From contig NZ_CP159485.1 of NCBI RefSeq assembly GCF_040515995.1, forward strand, positions 310,001 through 374,000: a stretch of 64,000 bases of DNA, written 5' to 3'. Numbering within the stretch: position 1 is the first letter of the stretch; every line of letters begins with the position of its first letter. The notes beneath the pieces are model-generated. The model searched no databases. It was not told the DNA's origin and saw only the letters and a list, made by a program, of their open reading frames with translations. Positions 25,933-33,183 of the stretch are shown piece after piece. Source of the stretch: Proteinivorax hydrogeniformans. GTDB taxonomy: Bacteria; Bacillota; Proteinivoracia; Proteinivoracales; Proteinivoracaceae. Position numbers and translations under genes: made by a program.

Positions 25933-27224
25933 TTAAAGTTATTTTAAAAATAAAGTGGAGGTTTTATGTAGCTAATTTTAAGAAAGTAGCAAAATACTTG
26001 CTTGCAATCCTAATCGGTGGGGCAATTATCATTGGTAACGTGGATCTTTTAATAGACAATAAAATGGTGCAAGAAAACGGGAGGTTTATATTATCCTTAC
26101 TTATCACTATATTTATATTTCATAAGACAGTTTGGGATAAAAAACCTTGTATATATTTTTCTTTGCCTAGTTATTACTATATACTGGGTAGTTCAATAAA
26201 ATCTTCACACTTATATCTAATGAAGTTTGCTTTGCTTTTTTTAAGTAACTCCATTATCTCACTAGGCATATTAGCCTTCCTCACATTCTTAGGAGCTTTT
26301 GACTTATCTGAAGCTTGGTTTAGATTTTTGAACTTACTTTTTCTTATGTGTAGCTGCCAATTTCTGAGCTTGATTTACTATAGCTTTGAGTTTAAAGGTA
26401 AATTATTAGTTCGAATTATATCCGCTATGGTACTGTGGTCAATCTTTATGACTATGGATTTTAGCTTTTTAATACTAATGCTGCTATCTACTGTCTTAGT
26501 ATGGGTGTTTTTAAAATTCAATTTTAATATGAATCACCCCAAATTTCTAAGCGACTGTAGATTTATTTATTTAAGTAAAAAGTATTTCTTGGAAGATAAT
26601 TGGGCTGGTTTGCAAACTTTAGCAAATGAAGCTAAGAAAGGCAAGAAAAATAATAAGATCTTAGGAAGAAGATATATGGCAGGCTGGAAGGGTTTACTTT
26701 TAAAAGAGGTTGTATCGTTTTTAAGGATGAAAGTAGCAGTTTGGCTTATTTTAATTGTTAATTTAATTACAATTACTGCAATAGTAAAAGCTTTTGTTCC
26801 TAACCTTATGTTGTTAGGTTTTGTAGCTATTTCTTTAAGTTTAATTAACTTATTTAGAAACCACTACTCTACTATTTTTAGCAACATTGATAATGGGTTT
26901 ATATTACCCTTGGATTTTAACGTTGTTTTTAAGACCATACTTATCATTCCGACAATCATCTCTCTAATCTTTTTTGGTGGGTATTTAATTTTTCTTACAG
27001 AAACTACAAGAGTGCTTATTTCTTTAGTTGCTATTAATTGGATGATACCGACTTTATCTATTTTAACAATCAGAAAGCCTAAACTTTTTATCATATTCTA
27101 TATAATATTCATTGGCGTTATCTATTTAGCTTTTAGTTTGCCTGTAAGCTATGCAGCGATTTCTGTAGCTATGATATCTACTTTATTAAGTGTATTGCTT
27201 TTTAAGGGGGAGGTTTTATGTTAG
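25920..27224 (+). CDS. ABC-2-type transporter membrane subunit (putative ABC exporter)
   Basis: 434 residues with about ten to twelve hydrophobic segments in two blocks, split by a charged cytoplasmic loop near residues 200-250 (LANEAKKGKKNNK). It overlaps the ATPase gene. The layout is that of exporter permeases in Firmicutes with a putative ABC exporter domain. The final codons carry the ribosome-binding site (GGGGGAGG) of a further start codon at 27218, which leads only to a short ORF, so a third gene of the operon may have been lost. Confidence 0.75.
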   Translation: MYGLIKVILKIKWRFYVANFKKVAKYLLAILIGGAIIIGNVDLLIDNKMVQENGRFILSLLITIFIFHKTVWDKKPCIYFSLPSYYYILGSSIKSSHLYLMKFALLFLSNSIISLGILAFLTFLGAFDLSEAWFRFLNLLFLMCSCQFLSLIYYSFEFKGKLLVRIISAMVLWSIFMTMDFSFLILMLLSTVLVWVFLKFNFNMNHPKFLSDCRFIYLSKKYFLEDNWAGLQTLANEAKKGKKNNKILGRRYMAGWKGLLLKEVVSFLRMKVAVWLILIVNLITITAIVKAFVPNLMLLGFVAISLSLINLFRNHYSTIFSNIDNGFILPLDFNVVFKTILIIPTIISLIFFGGYLIFLTETTRVLISLVAINWMIPTLSILTIRKPKLFIIFYIIFIGVIYLAFSLPVSYAAISVAMISTLLSVLLFKGEVLC

Positions 27225-27283
27225 CTAATAAGAGATTTCAAATAGAAAATATAGAGGGCAAACCATCTGGGTCAGCCCTTTGA
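27218..27283 (+). CDS. Short ORF (21 codons), probably the remnant of a lost downstream operon gene
   Basis: ATG 27218 lies inside the permease stop region, 6 nt after GGGGGAGG, exactly as a coupled operon gene would start. It reads 21 codons and stops at TGA, just before a TGAATATTGCAAC sequence that is also found in the repeat C family. A truncated gene is more likely than a functional peptide. Confidence 0.35.
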   Translation: MLANKRFQIENIEGKPSGSAL

Positions 27284-27296
27284 ATATTGCAACAGC

Positions 27297-27326
27297 AAAA
27301 ACACCACTATGCAAAGTGGTGTTTTT
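27297..27326. terminator. Hairpin terminator of the ABC operon
   Basis: AAAAACACCACT and AAGTGGTGTTTTT flank a short ATGCA loop. Same stem family as 24047 and 32957. Confidence 0.8.
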
Positions 27327-27416
27327 GATTTTATAGCCCAAGCAGAGGAGTACGACTGCCACCTTGATGATGAGCTAAGTGTCACATTAGACTATCCTGA
27401 AGATGTTGAGTGGTAA
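27309..27416 (+). pseudogene. Coding-like fragment, C-terminal remnant
   Basis: An open stretch runs through the hairpin and ends ...LSVTLDYPEDVEW and stop. The acidic composition looks protein-like, but there is no ribosome site and the only ATG (27309) is within the terminator hairpin. Probably the tail of a gene that lost its front when the terminator-bearing segment arrived. Not assigned to a family. Confidence 0.25.
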
Positions 27417-27461
27417 TTTGACTTTTAACAAGGGGCCTTAGTTGCACTGGGGAATACGTAC

Positions 27462-27890
27462 TTAATCCTCTTGATTGAATTCACGATATAAATAAATTGT
27501 GGCCATCACTGCTAAAGGAAATGTAATAAAGGCAAAAACAGCTCTCAATAAAATTATAAATAGCATTGTTCCTACATTATAACTAAGAAAAACTGGAGTA
27601 AAAACAACTAGAAAAACTAATATTAAAAACAAAAATAATTTAAACCCTTTATCAGTTGTTAACTCCCAGCTTTTACTTAATGAATAAAAAACCCCTTTAT
27701 CTTTATCGACCATATAATGTATAAAAAATAAATACCTAGATATCAAAAAAACTCCAAAAAGAAACGCAAACATCAAAATACCAAAAGCATTACTAACTGA
27801 TAGTAAAATTTCTACTAAAATTATAAGCCCAATAAAAAATGGTATATATTTATAATTATTTACAAGGTCAATTGGTTTTACTTCTTCTAT
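27462..27890 (-). pseudogene. 5'-truncated membrane protein gene
   Basis: The frame is open from 27890 to the stop at 27462 (about 142 codons) with three to four hydrophobic segments and an inner DKGVFYSLSKSWELTTDKG loop, as in membrane proteins of the DUF975/glycerophosphodiesterase membrane-domain type. No start codon or ribosome site exists at its 5' side: the frame begins after TAG and the first TTG lies in a later membrane segment. It abuts the DUF2752 gene head to head with almost no space. I infer a deletion that removed the fronts of both genes. Confidence 0.5.
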
Positions 27891-27915
27891 CTATCACCCC
27901 GCTACACCTTACACT

Positions 27916-28221
27916 ATGATGACTTGTCTCATTAGGGAGATAACAGGCATATACTGCCCCGGCTGCGGCACCATTAGAGCTTTGACTCAAATGATACAAG
28001 GGAATTTTTTAGCAGCGATGTCTCATAATGTTTTAGCAGTATTATTTACACCGCTACTATTGTGGTATATAGCTTCAAGCATTGCTTTAGTGTTATCTGG
28101 CAAATCCCTTCCCCAGTTTTCTTTGTCTTCTAAAGGCGTTTGGGTGTTGTTGATAGTTGTGGTGCTATTTGGGGTTGCCAGAAATATACCCCTTTCACAG
28201 TTTGACCTAATAAGACCGTAA
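27916..28221 (+). CDS. DUF2752 domain membrane protein, possibly missing its N-terminus
   Basis: 101 residues from the first ATG. The DUF2752 core is plain: TGIYCPGCGTIRALTQMIQGNFLAAMSHNVLA, followed by two hydrophobic segments. The frame is open upstream to 27856 and encodes a YHPATPYTM segment that fits the usual family N-terminus, but without a start codon or ribosome site. Family members normally have another membrane segment before the CPGC motif. It is therefore probably truncated at the junction with the opposing fragment. Function of the family is unknown. Confidence 0.6.
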   Translation: MMTCLIREITGIYCPGCGTIRALTQMIQGNFLAAMSHNVLAVLFTPLLLWYIASSIALVLSGKSLPQFSLSSKGVWVLLIVVVLFGVARNIPLSQFDLIRP

Positions 28222-28521
28222 AATGGTAATCTAAAGGGCCTGATAGTTTCCATATATCAGGCCTGAATATTGCAACTGTCGCCGCTCCATAGCTTGTGAG
28301 CAAAACTCATACATTTCAGAGGCTCACAGGGAAGCTCTATACCAACAAGGACACATTGATTCTGTTTTGTATATGTAGTAGGCCAGATTGTTATTAGGAA
28401 AATCTTTTGGATAATTGATGGTTGAGACATTATCACATGTGAATCACTCTTGACACTATCAATTTTCCTCAAGTGTTTGACATCCTTTTAAATAACTGTT
28501 ATCATAATTTAAAATAAAAAT
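28222..28521. other. Intergenic stretch upstream of the riboswitches
   Basis: GCCTGATA and TATCAGGC (28238-28263) form a hairpin after the DUF2752 gene. Copy 1 of repeat C follows at 28264. From 28400 to 28521 the sequence is AT-rich and must hold the promoter of the riboswitch transcript: TTGACA at 28450-28455 and TTGACA at 28477-28482 are possible -35 boxes, with AT-rich -10 candidates near 28500. Confidence 0.4.
28264..28306 (+). repeat. Dispersed repeat C, copy 1
   Basis: AATATTGCAACTGTCGCC, GCTCCATAGCT and GTGAGCAAAA in order; the same order is found at 31464-31508, and similarity continues for another ~60 bp (CTCTA..ACAAG..GATC). A more diverged copy lies at 30328-30366. Confidence 0.6.
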
Positions 28522-28610
28522 AGCTTATCAAGAATAGGGGAGAGAGTTAGCTCGTTGAACCTATGCCAACCTATTTTATAATAAGGTGGTTCTGCTAACA
28601 TCGATAAGAA
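28522..28610 (+). ncRNA. SAM riboswitch, variant of the SAM-I/SAM-IV clan
   Basis: P1 is formed by CTTATC (28524-28529) and GATAAG (28603-28608). Inside are GGGAGAGA, GCTC, TTGAACC, GCCAACC, then GGTTCTGCTAACA, which follow the SAM-I order (GAGGGA, GCCC, TGAAACCC, GGCAACC, GGTGCTAA) but depart from it in length and bases. A terminator of its own follows at 28625. I read it as a SAM-clan aptamer of a variant class; a decayed SAM-I copy is the alternative. Confidence 0.7.
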
Positions 28611-28624
28611 CGGATTAGTTTGTT

Positions 28625-28663
28625 AAAAAATCCTTCCTACATGATGTTAGGAAGGATTTTTTG
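28625..28663 (+). terminator. Terminator of the first SAM-type riboswitch
   Basis: AAAAAATCCTTCCTA and TAGGAAGGATTTTTT enclose an 8-nt loop. Strong intrinsic terminator 15 nt after the first aptamer. Confidence 0.85.
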
Positions 28664-28683
28664 TATTTAGAAAAACTTAATAT

Positions 28684-28789
28684 TTCTTATCAAGAGAGGT
28701 GGAGGGACTGGCCCTATGAAACCCGGCAACAGCCAGTTAAAACTGGAAATGTGCTAAATCCTACAGCTTTAAAGCTGAAAGATAAGAAG
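28684..28789 (+). ncRNA. SAM-I riboswitch (S-box)
   Basis: Canonical S-box order: TTCTTATCAAGAGAGGTGGA, GGGACTGGCCC, TGAAACCCGGCAAC, then GTGCTAAATCCTACAG and a closing GAAAGATAAGAA. It binds S-adenosylmethionine and normally stops transcription when SAM is plentiful. It is followed by its own terminator and then a methionine-type transporter gene, the expected regulon. Confidence 0.97.
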
Positions 28790-28808
28790 AAAATAGTATC
28801 TTAGGATC

Positions 28809-28843
28809 TAAAACACTTCTTATCTTTGGGGGAGTGTTTTTTT
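28809..28843 (+). terminator. Terminator of the SAM-I riboswitch
   Basis: AAAACACTTC and the GGAGTGTTTT arm pair before a T-run. The left arm also repeats the CTTCTTATC of the aptamer region, as expected for a switching helix. Confidence 0.8.
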
Positions 28844-28903
28844 AGTGGATTAACTTAGCGCTCTTGACAAAGATGACTATTATTGGAAACAGGAGATGAT
28901 TAA

Positions 28904-30265
28904 ATGGGAGAAAATAAGAATCAAAAATCTAATGGATGGGCATTGTTACCGTTTTTTATTTTTGTAACAGTATTTTTGGGGGCTGGGGTTATTTTAGAAG
29001 TTCAAGGTGTAGACATGGCATTTTATGAGTTTCCAGCACCTATTGCTGCTTTATGTGGAGTTGTATCGGCTTTTATTGTGTTTAAAGGTACTGTTAGAGA
29101 AAAAATTGAAGACTTTATAAAAGGTTGTGGCAATGAAGATATTATTATTATGTGTATTATTTATCTGTTAGCAGGTGGATTTGCTGCGGTAACCGAAGCT
29201 ATGGGGGGAATTGAATCTACTGTAAACTTAGGGCTAACCTATGTGCCCGCACAGTATGTAACTGCGGGGCTATTTATAATTTCCGCATTTGTTTCTGTGG
29301 CAACTGGATCATCTATGGGTTCTATTGCAGCAGTGGGTCCCATTGCAGTGGGAGTTGCTAACGCAGCTGGTACTGACTTAGCTTTTACTTTAGCTGCAGT
29401 GCTAGGGGGATGTATGTGTGGCGACAACTTATCAATAATTTCTGATACAACTATTGCGGCTACACGAACTCAAGGTGTTGCTATGAAAGATAAATTTAGA
29501 GTTAACTTGTTGATAGTCTTACCAGCAGCTTTACTAACAATTGTACTATTAATTTTCTTTGGGAACCCAGAGACAGTTGTAGAGATGGAAACATATGAGT
29601 ATAATTTGACAAAAGTTATTCCTTACATCTTTGTACTAGTAGCTGCTATAGCTGGAATGAATGTTTTTGTTGTGTTAACTGGCGGTATTTTTATCTCAGG
29701 AGTTATAGGTATTTTTTATAGTCAGTTGTCTGTACTTACATTTGCGCAACAAACTTATCAAGGTTTTAGTGGAATGTTTGAGATTTTTTTGTTATCCATG
29801 TTTACAGGCGGACTGGCAGCTATGGTAACTAAAGCCGGGGGAGTGCAATTTTTGCTAGATAAAGTCCAAAAACTTATTAAAGGAACTAAATCTGCAGAAC
29901 TAGGAATAGCGGCTTTAGTTTCATTAACAGATGCTGCTGTTGCTAACAACACAGTAGCTATTATAATAAATGGGCCTATTGTTAAAGAAATTAGTAATAA
30001 ATATAAGATTGATCCTAGAAGAAGTGCAGCAATGCTGGATATTTTTGCATGCGTCATGCAGGGGGCAATACCTTATGGAGCCCAGATGCTGCTTATAGGC
30101 ACACTGTCTGGAGGACAGGTTTCACCGTTAAATATTATACCGTTATTATGGTACCAAATGTTTTTAGCGGTAGCAGCTATAATTTCAATTTACATTCCTT
30201 ATGCCAACGGTCTAATTAATAAACCACCTTGGAATTGGGATAAAAAAGAAAAAGAAGTAGAATAA
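28904..30265 (+). CDS. metT: NhaC-family transporter, probable methionine uptake (MetT type)
   Basis: 453 residues with about eleven to twelve hydrophobic segments. NhaC-type blocks are SSMGSIAAVGPIAVGVANAAG near 133-153, GGCMCGDNLSIISDTTIAATRTQGV near 166-190 and DAAVANNTVAIIINGP near 346. NhaC members controlled by SAM riboswitches have been assigned to methionine transport (MetT), and two SAM-type switches precede this gene, so methionine is the likely substrate with sodium as the driving ion. Family by sequence, substrate by regulation. No other methionine genes follow. Confidence 0.85.
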   Translation: MGENKNQKSNGWALLPFFIFVTVFLGAGVILEVQGVDMAFYEFPAPIAALCGVVSAFIVFKGTVREKIEDFIKGCGNEDIIIMCIIYLLAGGFAAVTEAMGGIESTVNLGLTYVPAQYVTAGLFIISAFVSVATGSSMGSIAAVGPIAVGVANAAGTDLAFTLAAVLGGCMCGDNLSIISDTTIAATRTQGVAMKDKFRVNLLIVLPAALLTIVLLIFFGNPETVVEMETYEYNLTKVIPYIFVLVAAIAGMNVFVVLTGGIFISGVIGIFYSQLSVLTFAQQTYQGFSGMFEIFLLSMFTGGLAAMVTKAGGVQFLLDKVQKLIKGTKSAELGIAALVSLTDAAVANNTVAIIINGPIVKEISNKYKIDPRRSAAMLDIFACVMQGAIPYGAQMLLIGTLSGGQVSPLNIIPLLWYQMFLAVAAIISIYIPYANGLINKPPWNWDKKEKEVE

Positions 30266-30327
30266 GGAAATATATCATATGACGACAGCTCCTTGTGGAG
30301 AAAAACATCTGGGGCAGGATTGCAATG

Positions 30328-30366
30328 TTGGAATTTTCACCGATTCATGGCTGAAGGCAAAAAATT
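30328..30366 (+). repeat. Dispersed repeat C, diverged copy
   Basis: TTGGAATTTTCACCGATTCA, TGGCT and GGCAAAA match the order seen at 31470-31506 with several changes. Weak on its own; listed because three copies fall within 3.2 kb. Confidence 0.4.
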
Positions 30367-30403
30367 ACAATATTTCAGACCGATATGGATTTTAGCCCTA
30401 CTT

Positions 30404-31267
30404 TTATTTATCCTTGCTATCTAGATATGAGCAAGCTGATAATGCAGCTATATTTCCTTCGCCGGCTGCCTTAATGTATTGGTGCGGTTGACCCACAATA
30501 TCCCCAGCAGCAAAACAACCGTCTAGATTAGTTTTCATATTGTTATCAACTTCAACATGATTGTTTTTTACACTTAACCCAGGAACAAGATGAGCTGGTG
30601 ATATACTATCACGCAGTATAAAAACCCCATCTATGTCAAGGTTTGTGTTTTTCAGCACTAGTTGATCGGCCTTGTTTACACCTGTTATTTTTAGAGGGAT
30701 ATCTTTAACTACCTCGATGTCTTTATTTACGCTTATTTCTTCTTTATACATAGGAATGTAATAAACTTTAGAAGCTACAGTGGACAAAAAATTTGCCTCC
30801 GACTCATCCTTTTTATTTTGGGCTATTACTGCTACAATCTTGTTTTTATATAAAGCGGCGTCACAGGTTGCACAATATCCCACTCCTTTTCCTAAAAATT
30901 CCTCCTCACCTTTAAAAGGTTTACCAAAATTAACACCTGAAGCTAGTATAATAGTTGATGCTTCATATACCTGGTCGTTGGCCATTAAAGCATAGTAATC
31001 ACCCATAGCGTAGATGTTGTTAATTTTCTCATTGGTGATATTTATATCCATCTTATTTAGGTGATTAACAAAACTGTTTTTTAACTCTATTCCGCTGACA
31101 TTTGGGAAACCTAAATAATTATCTATTTGCTTAGCTTTGATTAATTTATTACTTAGATCGTCAGAGCCAAAAATAATAAAATTTTTGCCTCTTATTTTAG
31201 CATTTAATGCAGCAGATAAGCCGGCCGGACCACTCCCGACTATAGCAATGTCATACCTTGTTGACAT
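30404..31267 (-). CDS. Thioredoxin-reductase-like NAD(P)/FAD disulfide oxidoreductase
   Basis: 287 residues. FAD-binding GSGPAGLSAALNA near 11-23, the redox pair CATCDA near 132-137, and a C-terminal GCFAAGDIVGQPHQYIKAAGEGNIAA. The NAD(P) segment between them is unusual: where GxGxxA would be expected it reads VAVIAQNKKDESEAN, so pyridine nucleotide binding may be altered, and a ferredoxin-dependent type is possible. It is a single gene. Upstream lies an 18-bp perfect palindrome resembling CsoR/CstR operators, suggesting control by copper, persulfide or similar stress. Confidence 0.82.
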   Translation of the reverse strand: MSTRYDIAIVGSGPAGLSAALNAKIRGKNFIIFGSDDLSNKLIKAKQIDNYLGFPNVSGIELKNSFVNHLNKMDINITNEKINNIYAMGDYYALMANDQVYEASTIILASGVNFGKPFKGEEEFLGKGVGYCATCDAALYKNKIVAVIAQNKKDESEANFLSTVASKVYYIPMYKEEISVNKDIEVVKDIPLKITGVNKADQLVLKNTNLDIDGVFILRDSISPAHLVPGLSVKNNHVEVDNNMKTNLDGCFAAGDIVGQPHQYIKAAGEGNIAALSACSYLDSKDK

Positions 31268-31333
31268 AATTGATCACATCCTTTTATTTATTTTAAGTAT
31301 TTTTAAGATTAGCTTAGTTGCAAGCATAGTTTT

Positions 31334-31372
31334 ATACTATCTTTATACCCCTTTGGGGTATAAAGATAGTAT
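31334..31372. promoter_or_regulatory. Palindromic operator, CsoR/CstR-like
   Basis: ATACTATCTTTATACCCC and its exact inverse flank a TTT centre. The core TATACCCC-TTT-GGGGTATA is like operators of CsoR/CstR/FrmR-family repressors (AT-flanked C4/G4 tracts). It is centred about 85 bp upstream of the thioredoxin-reductase-like gene on the minus strand. No CsoR-family gene is in the window. Confidence 0.6.
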
Positions 31373-31463
31373 ATCTTATTGCTTAAATGATTACAATTAT
31401 AATTACTAAACTTTTTGTTAATTTAGATAATAACTAGCTTTTAAGGAGAGAAAGCCTGTCTGT

Positions 31464-31508
31464 AATATTGCGATTTTTACCGCTGCATAGCTAGTGAGCA
31501 AAATCTTT
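31464..31508 (+). repeat. Dispersed repeat C, copy 2
   Basis: AATATTGCGATTTTTACCGC, TGCATAGCT and AGTGAGCAAAA, matching 28264-28306; the flank to about 31560 also shows partial similarity. The whole stretch 31373-31640 has no gene. Confidence 0.6.
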
Positions 31509-31653
31509 CAAAGCCATATGGTGATCACTCTACTAACAAGTACGACAAAGGCTGATCACACAAAGTCCCAGTTATTAGCTGTTTAAGAATAGTCCTCAAG
31601 CTATTACGGCAAAGAGCAAGTTATAAAACCAAGGATAGGGCAAGGGGCAAAAG

Positions 31654-31840
31654 TCAGCTTTGCTCTATGGCAACTTCTGCTAGAATCATAGCAGCATACC
31701 ACGGCTCAAGTTGATTTAACGTATTTTCTCCACCACTTACTTCATAGAAGATATCTTTGGAACCAATAGATTCAGTAGAGCACATGCTACTAAAAAACCT
31801 ACTATCATAAGTGCAAAATATTCATTAACCTAGCTTTCAT
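31654..31840 (-). pseudogene. Decayed or very small coding region on the minus strand
   Basis: AGGAGG (31849-31854, minus) is followed 8 nt later by ATG 31840, which reads only 11 codons. An overlapping frame encodes a short hydrophobic peptide (YFALMIVGFLVACALLNLL), and a third frame reads 43 codons (31785-31654) ending GENTLNQLEPWYAAMILAEV and so on. The mixture of good signals and frame changes suggests a broken small membrane or lipoprotein gene. Not assigned. Confidence 0.3.
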
Positions 31841-31976
31841 AAGTACAGCCTCCTAAAATTAATACCTAAGATTAAAATGTGTCCCTTAAAGGATTAGGGG
31901 GCTATCTTTTTTTTATTAAAATTATAAAGAACAACAAGACTTTTTATAAAGTGCTTCAAAAATGAAAAGCATCTTA

Positions 31977-32423
31977 TTATTGGTAATCACTATCTTTATT
32001 TTGCCGTTTGTATGACAGCTTGACCATAGCTAAATTAACAGCTACGGTACCTAAAAAGAAAAAGAGGGTTAGAAATATAATTTTTAAGTTAAAATCATTC
32101 TCTATAAAGATAGCATATAACAATCCAAATAAAGTAGAAGCCAAAAGTCCCTGCAAAAAAGCGGCCTTTTTAATTTTTTGGAAATCTTTTTTGTAGCTAA
32201 CTATTGGCTGCAGTATTCCCATATAAACTAGTCTGATTACAAAATATAAGGAACCTATTAACCAAGTAAAAAAGGTAATAGCTACCTCATTAAAAGGAAC
32301 TTCTAATACTATAAGGCGATAAAAATTATCAAGAAGCAGCCCGAACAAAAAAATCATCATAACTTGATTTACAACCTTGTCAACTTGTTGCTCTACTCGT
32401 TCATCTTTTACTTTTTTAAACAT
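31977..32423 (-). CDS. Small membrane protein, DUF6773-like, partner of the XRE regulator
   Basis: 148 residues with four hydrophobic segments (about 22-40, 50-72, 90-107, 115-130) and a charged N-terminus with EQQVDKVVNQ. It starts 11 bp after the XRE-type regulator gene, an arrangement very common in Firmicutes. Function unknown; the regulator likely controls it. Confidence 0.65.
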   Translation of the reverse strand: MFKKVKDERVEQQVDKVVNQVMMIFLFGLLLDNFYRLIVLEVPFNEVAITFFTWLIGSLYFVIRLVYMGILQPIVSYKKDFQKIKKAAFLQGLLASTLFGLLYAIFIENDFNLKIIFLTLFFFLGTVAVNLAMVKLSYKRQNKDSDYQ

Positions 32424-32434
32424 ATAAATCCTCC

Positions 32435-32659
32435 TTATAAACTGTCATCCCAAAAAATGTCGTCTAGGGTTTTATCTAAAGCTTTACATATTGATATGCA
32501 AAGTTTTAGGCTGGGATTGTATTTCCCTTGCTCAATTAAACTGATAGTTTGCCTTGTAACTTCTACCCTTTCAGCTAGCTGTTGTTGAGACAACTGCTTA
32601 GCAGTTCTAGCTAATTTAAGCTTGATATTTTGTGCAGGTATAACCATCCCTCCCAACAT
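32435..32659 (-). CDS. XRE-family helix-turn-helix regulator
   Basis: 74 residues: KLKLARTAKQLSQQQLAERV, then EVTRQTISLIEQGKYNPSLKL, the standard Cro/C1-type helix-turn-helix, ending ALDKTLDDIFWDD as in the YozG/YvaO-like group. The start is uncertain: ATG 32659 lacks a ribosome site, and ATG 32647 lies directly against GGGAGGG. First gene of a two-gene unit with the membrane protein. A perfect AT-rich palindrome about 40-55 bp upstream is a likely own operator. Confidence 0.85.
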   Translation of the reverse strand: MLGGMVIPAQNIKLKLARTAKQLSQQQLAERVEVTRQTISLIEQGKYNPSLKLCISICKALDKTLDDIFWDDSL

Positions 32660-32698
32660 TTTAAATTCAATACCATGCTAACATTTATAAACAGTAAA

Positions 32699-32734
32699 TG
32701 CAATATATATATTGCAAGATGCAATATATATATT
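32699..32734. promoter_or_regulatory. Palindrome and direct half-copy upstream of the XRE gene
   Basis: TGCAATATATATATTGCA (32699-32716) is a perfect 18-bp palindrome; after 3 nt the sequence TGCAATATATATATT is repeated (32720-32734). Two adjacent operator-like sites in the regulator's promoter region suggest autoregulation. Confidence 0.6.
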
Positions 32735-32876
32735 TAATTTAAATTTGATAGTCTTTTATCATTATATGGAGGGGGGTCAATTGTATTAAAACTAAAGAAA
32801 AGTGTATAATCTAGGGGGTACAATATGGAGCACAATGACCACAATTTTATAGCAAAGGCGCACTAAAAATTCTTGG

Positions 32877-32926
32877 GGTAAGACTTCTGATATTTCAATA
32901 CTGTAGTTCCTCTATTTATTAGGGAA
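32877..32926 (+). repeat. Dispersed repeat B, copy 2
   Basis: Near-identical to 23379-23428 (two differences in about 47 bp). A terminator of the AACACCACTT type lies 30 bp downstream. Confidence 0.7.
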
Positions 32927-32956
32927 AAGGCAGAGTAAAACAAGCCTTAAACCATG

Positions 32957-32991
32957 AAAACACCACTTTTATAAAAGGTGGTGTTTTTTTA
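32957..32991. terminator. Hairpin terminator, AACACCACTT type
   Basis: AAAACACCACTTTT and AAAAGGTGGTGTTTT pair with a small ATA loop and a T7 tail. No gene on the plus strand ends nearby, so it may come with repeat B or belong to a lost gene. Confidence 0.75.
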
Positions 32992-33079
32992 TAATAAAAA
33001 AATTCAAGATTTTTAGAGGGGGTAACGCCCAAAAATAAAGGATAGTGATAAATATCACACAATTTTTTGAAAACAATCA

Positions 33080-33108
33080 TTGAAAAAACAGAATACAACC
33101 TATATAAT
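33080..33108 (+). promoter_or_regulatory. Sigma-A promoter of the tetronate operon
   Basis: TTGAAA (33080-33085) and TATAAT (33103-33108) with a 17-bp spacer, near-consensus. It lies just upstream of the DeoR operator-like repeat. Confidence 0.85.
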
Positions 33109-33129
33109 GAACACATAAAAACAAAACCG

Positions 33130-33164
33130 AACATAAAAGAACAAACAGTTTGTTTGTTTATGTT
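33130..33164 (+). promoter_or_regulatory. Probable DeoR-family operator
   Basis: AACATAAA ... TTTATGTT (33130-33137, 33157-33164) encloses CAAAC ... GTTTG (33142-33146, 33148-33152), a nested inverted repeat 15-50 bp after the predicted transcript start, well placed to block transcription. The encoded DeoR protein starts 20 bp on. Confidence 0.65.
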
Positions 33165-33183
33165 TGCGAGGGGGGTGGTTTTA

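Noticed and set aside
33067-33183. N-terminal extension of the DeoR regulator
   Set aside because: It would cover the promoter and the operator-like repeat, and the DeoR fold begins right at the ATG at 33184 with a strong ribosome site.
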